From positions 1-8,936 of the forward strand of contig RCNQ01000234.1 in assembly GCA_003731675.1 (NCBI GenBank): a stretch of 8,936 bases of DNA, read 5' to 3'. This document shows positions 8,201-8,936 of the stretch, piece by piece (positions within the stretch are counted from its first letter, which is position 1; the number at the start of each line of letters is the position of its first letter). Position numbers and translations under genes: made by a program. This DNA comes from Bacteroidetes/Chlorobi group bacterium ChocPot_Mid. Its GTDB lineage: Bacteria > Bacteroidota > Ignavibacteria > Kapaibacteriales > UBA2268. The notes beneath the pieces are model-generated. The model had not been told where the DNA came from. It made no database searches and saw nothing but the letters and a program-made list of their open reading frames with translations.

Positions 8201-8936
8201 CGATACTGAAAACATAGATTATATAGAAATAATGATGAAAATTGAAGCATGGGAACCAGGTACAAAAATGTTTATTGACTTGGGACAAGTTAGTGAAGAC
8301 ATCATACCCAACGGCAGACTCGACACCGAAGATGGAATTACTGCGGCAAATCCTGTACCTAATAATATAATAGATTTGGGCGAAGATGTAGGAATTGACG
8401 GATATAACAATGATAGAGAAAAAATCGAACTAAATTATCCTTACCCTTTAAATCTTGAAGATGACCCTGCAAGAGATGATTATAAATTCAATTTCAATAA
8501 GGATGATATTGACCGTACTGCTGTGGACTTCAACAAATATAACAACTTCGAAGGTAATGCTACTGTATCTGAAACAGGACAATTCCCAGATACAGAAATA
8601 TTAAATATCAATAATGGTCAAACTTTATCATTAGATAATAGCTATTTCGAGTATGAAGTTAATCTACTTCCAATACCTGAACAAAACCCACAAATTGTTG
8701 GTGGCAATCCCGAGGCAGGTTGGTTCCTTTATAGAATTCCTGTAAGAAAACCTAACAGATTAATTGGAAATCCGCTTTACTCTAATATTCAATATGTAAG
8801 GATATGGTTCAAAGGTGGTGATTTCAAAGCTATGATTGCAGATTGGAGACTGGTAGGTTCACAATGGCAAAGAATCAGCAATTTTCAATCGAATGTTTCC
8901 GACAAAGACAGTGTAATGCAGATTTCATTTGTAAAC
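5238..8936 (+). CDS. sprA: SprA, type IX secretion outer-membrane translocon (N-terminal half)
   Basis: An open frame of 1233 codons runs off the right edge; complete SprA proteins are usually about 2300-2500 residues. SprA is the very large outer-membrane barrel through which T9SS cargo leaves the cell, first described as a gliding and secretion protein in Flavobacterium. Recognisable segments in order: a basic N-terminus and hydrophobic helix (about 15-36) acting as signal sequence; DWNTRRQFEFDN (from D262), then GNVSLPIPSTLIGGG (from G293); LWDRQMKNIYSI (from L534); the ISLGAYNLAP region; GEEPVSNTM (783-791), then PWLTKALDWLPFYDTK; the hallmark YIDDFEGAQ (853-861); and the acidic SEDIIPNGRLDTEDG (1019-1033) and DVGIDGYNND (1050-1059). 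The last two resemble Ca-binding loops. An in-frame stop at 5223-5225 leaves no ATG before codon 28, which would cut the signal helix, so TTG at 5238 is chosen. No frameshift is seen. The usual flavobacterial neighbours (ruvA, gcvH) are not upstream. Confidence 0.97.
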   Translation, partial: MSRSSGKSGKSKSKILNFRWFLVGFAVMMLLLMQGIGKPSIPVFTTPSFFQSLLLFNSPFWVMFGLPSPFDTFSSDSTESDVSILNRNNIYRFSDKHPRTITNFKYRPKGIYDETWVDTSGNVAVNKLFLDSFLLNYPFEMSIDDYLEIRKKQIQGKMWDSLLARYDLKQALSGGDLARLISQSTGLSIPVPPNPVIGLFGKPQININVSGEVNLKVGWRWDTQNLGTVSAFGQTQSTPIFSQDIRVNVSGGIGDKLKIKTDWNTRRQFEFDNKFKVGYEGEDDEIIKLIEVGNVSLPIPSTLIGGGEALFGVRSDFQFGPLYLKTIFSQRRGERKFINVTGGSSSMPFEIRAYDYAKNHFFVDEVYKPIYKDYFHDKNGNVLPTPIVPNTDSAKFYRIKEIEVWESTNDIKKGAVSAVGVAYADLHRIQTLQGQKYSNAMKSTPIEAGKVERGYFLKLDSTRYKVDLNLGTLHILSIRNDKFYAVSYRIEGANNSTESDDWYYGTLSSQVNEKDTVILKLITRPNMQPGFRTLWDRQMKNIYSINASSIDIAGTKIGIWYINQNNDSSDVLPGAPDKLVTIFGVDQVNTSGSPPPDGLFDLRYPFFNAEYGEITFPSVRPFDEGLADYFKKIGAPELASQYSYSDIYDTTDAVARRNTSKDRFIISGEVSGRATNRISLGAYNLAPNSVKVTLDGVPLREYEDYVIDYYAGQLTLRNPRASLPNANLKVEYEARDVFNISTRTLAGIRGDYQLLKKRGVDSKLGFTIMHYDQSALIDRVRLGEEPVSNTMIGFDGNLDMDAPWLTKALDWLPFYDTKVPSTFQLRSEWALTLPEPNKRKSEVASDNNEPVVYIDDFEGAQKYIPLGLTAAQWTHSSQPVDSSIGLTDTIRANYRGKAFWYQYFIPRIPIKEVYPNKDVPAGRSNLSPLFIDFDADMRGIYNKNPLFLDTVNQKFNPTADITWPKAPENREKIWGGMTRLFSSFNTNFDTENIDYIEIMMKIEAWEPGTKMFIDLGQVSEDIIPNGRLDTEDGITAANPVPNNIIDLGEDVGIDGYNNDREKIELNYPYPLNLEDDPARDDYKFNFNKDDIDRTAVDFNKYNNFEGNATVSETGQFPDTEILNINNGQTLSLDNSYFEYEVNLLPIPEQNPQIVGGNPEAGWFLYRIPVRKPNRLIGNPLYSNIQYVRIWFKGGDFKAMIADWRLVGSQWQRISNFQSNVSDKDSVMQISFVN

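Noticed and set aside
1..8936. CRISPR array, tRNA/rRNA, insertion sequence or phage genes
   Set aside because: No regularly spaced repeats, cloverleaf-like sequence, transposase frame or terminal repeats were seen on either strand.

Overview
The window looks like AT-rich chromosomal DNA from a member of the Bacteroidota or a sister lineage (the wider Bacteroidetes/Chlorobi/Ignavibacteria/Kapabacteria group). The strongest reason is the unmistakable N-terminal half of SprA, the giant outer-membrane translocon of the type IX secretion system (T9SS), which is confined to that group. Supporting signs are a TPR-containing sensor histidine kinase of the kind common there, a TAnnTTTG-type -7 promoter box, A-rich leaders without clear Shine-Dalgarno sequences, and low GC. 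A narrower taxon would be a guess.

Layout. On the minus strand, at the left, is a secreted TPR protein (134-1306). Its 3' end is overlapped by the start of a second minus-strand gene, which runs off the left edge (1-177) and begins with a signal peptide. A 191-bp divergent intergenic region follows. On the plus strand come a membrane sensor histidine kinase with an N-terminal TPR sensor (1498-3531), then, 18 bp later and probably in the same transcript, an M16-family peptidase homologue whose zinc-binding HxxEH motif is destroyed (3550-4863). A very AT-rich 374-bp gap holding a 22-bp dyad precedes sprA (5238 to the right edge). sprA is open over all 1233 codons seen, about half of a usual SprA, and must begin at a non-ATG codon, most likely TTG.

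How the genes fit together. SprA exports T9SS cargo across the outer membrane. The histidine kinase should sense through its periplasmic TPR domain and signal to a response regulator that is not encoded here. The M16 homologue is probably the non-catalytic partner of an active M16 peptidase encoded elsewhere. Whether the kinase/M16 pair has anything to do with type IX secretion cannot be decided from adjacency alone. No RNA genes, CRISPR arrays, insertion sequences or phage genes were seen. Nothing here is clearly a new system; the points most worth following are the orphan degenerate M16 protein linked to a kinase, the operator-like dyad upstream of sprA, and the hidden overlapping gene at the left edge.
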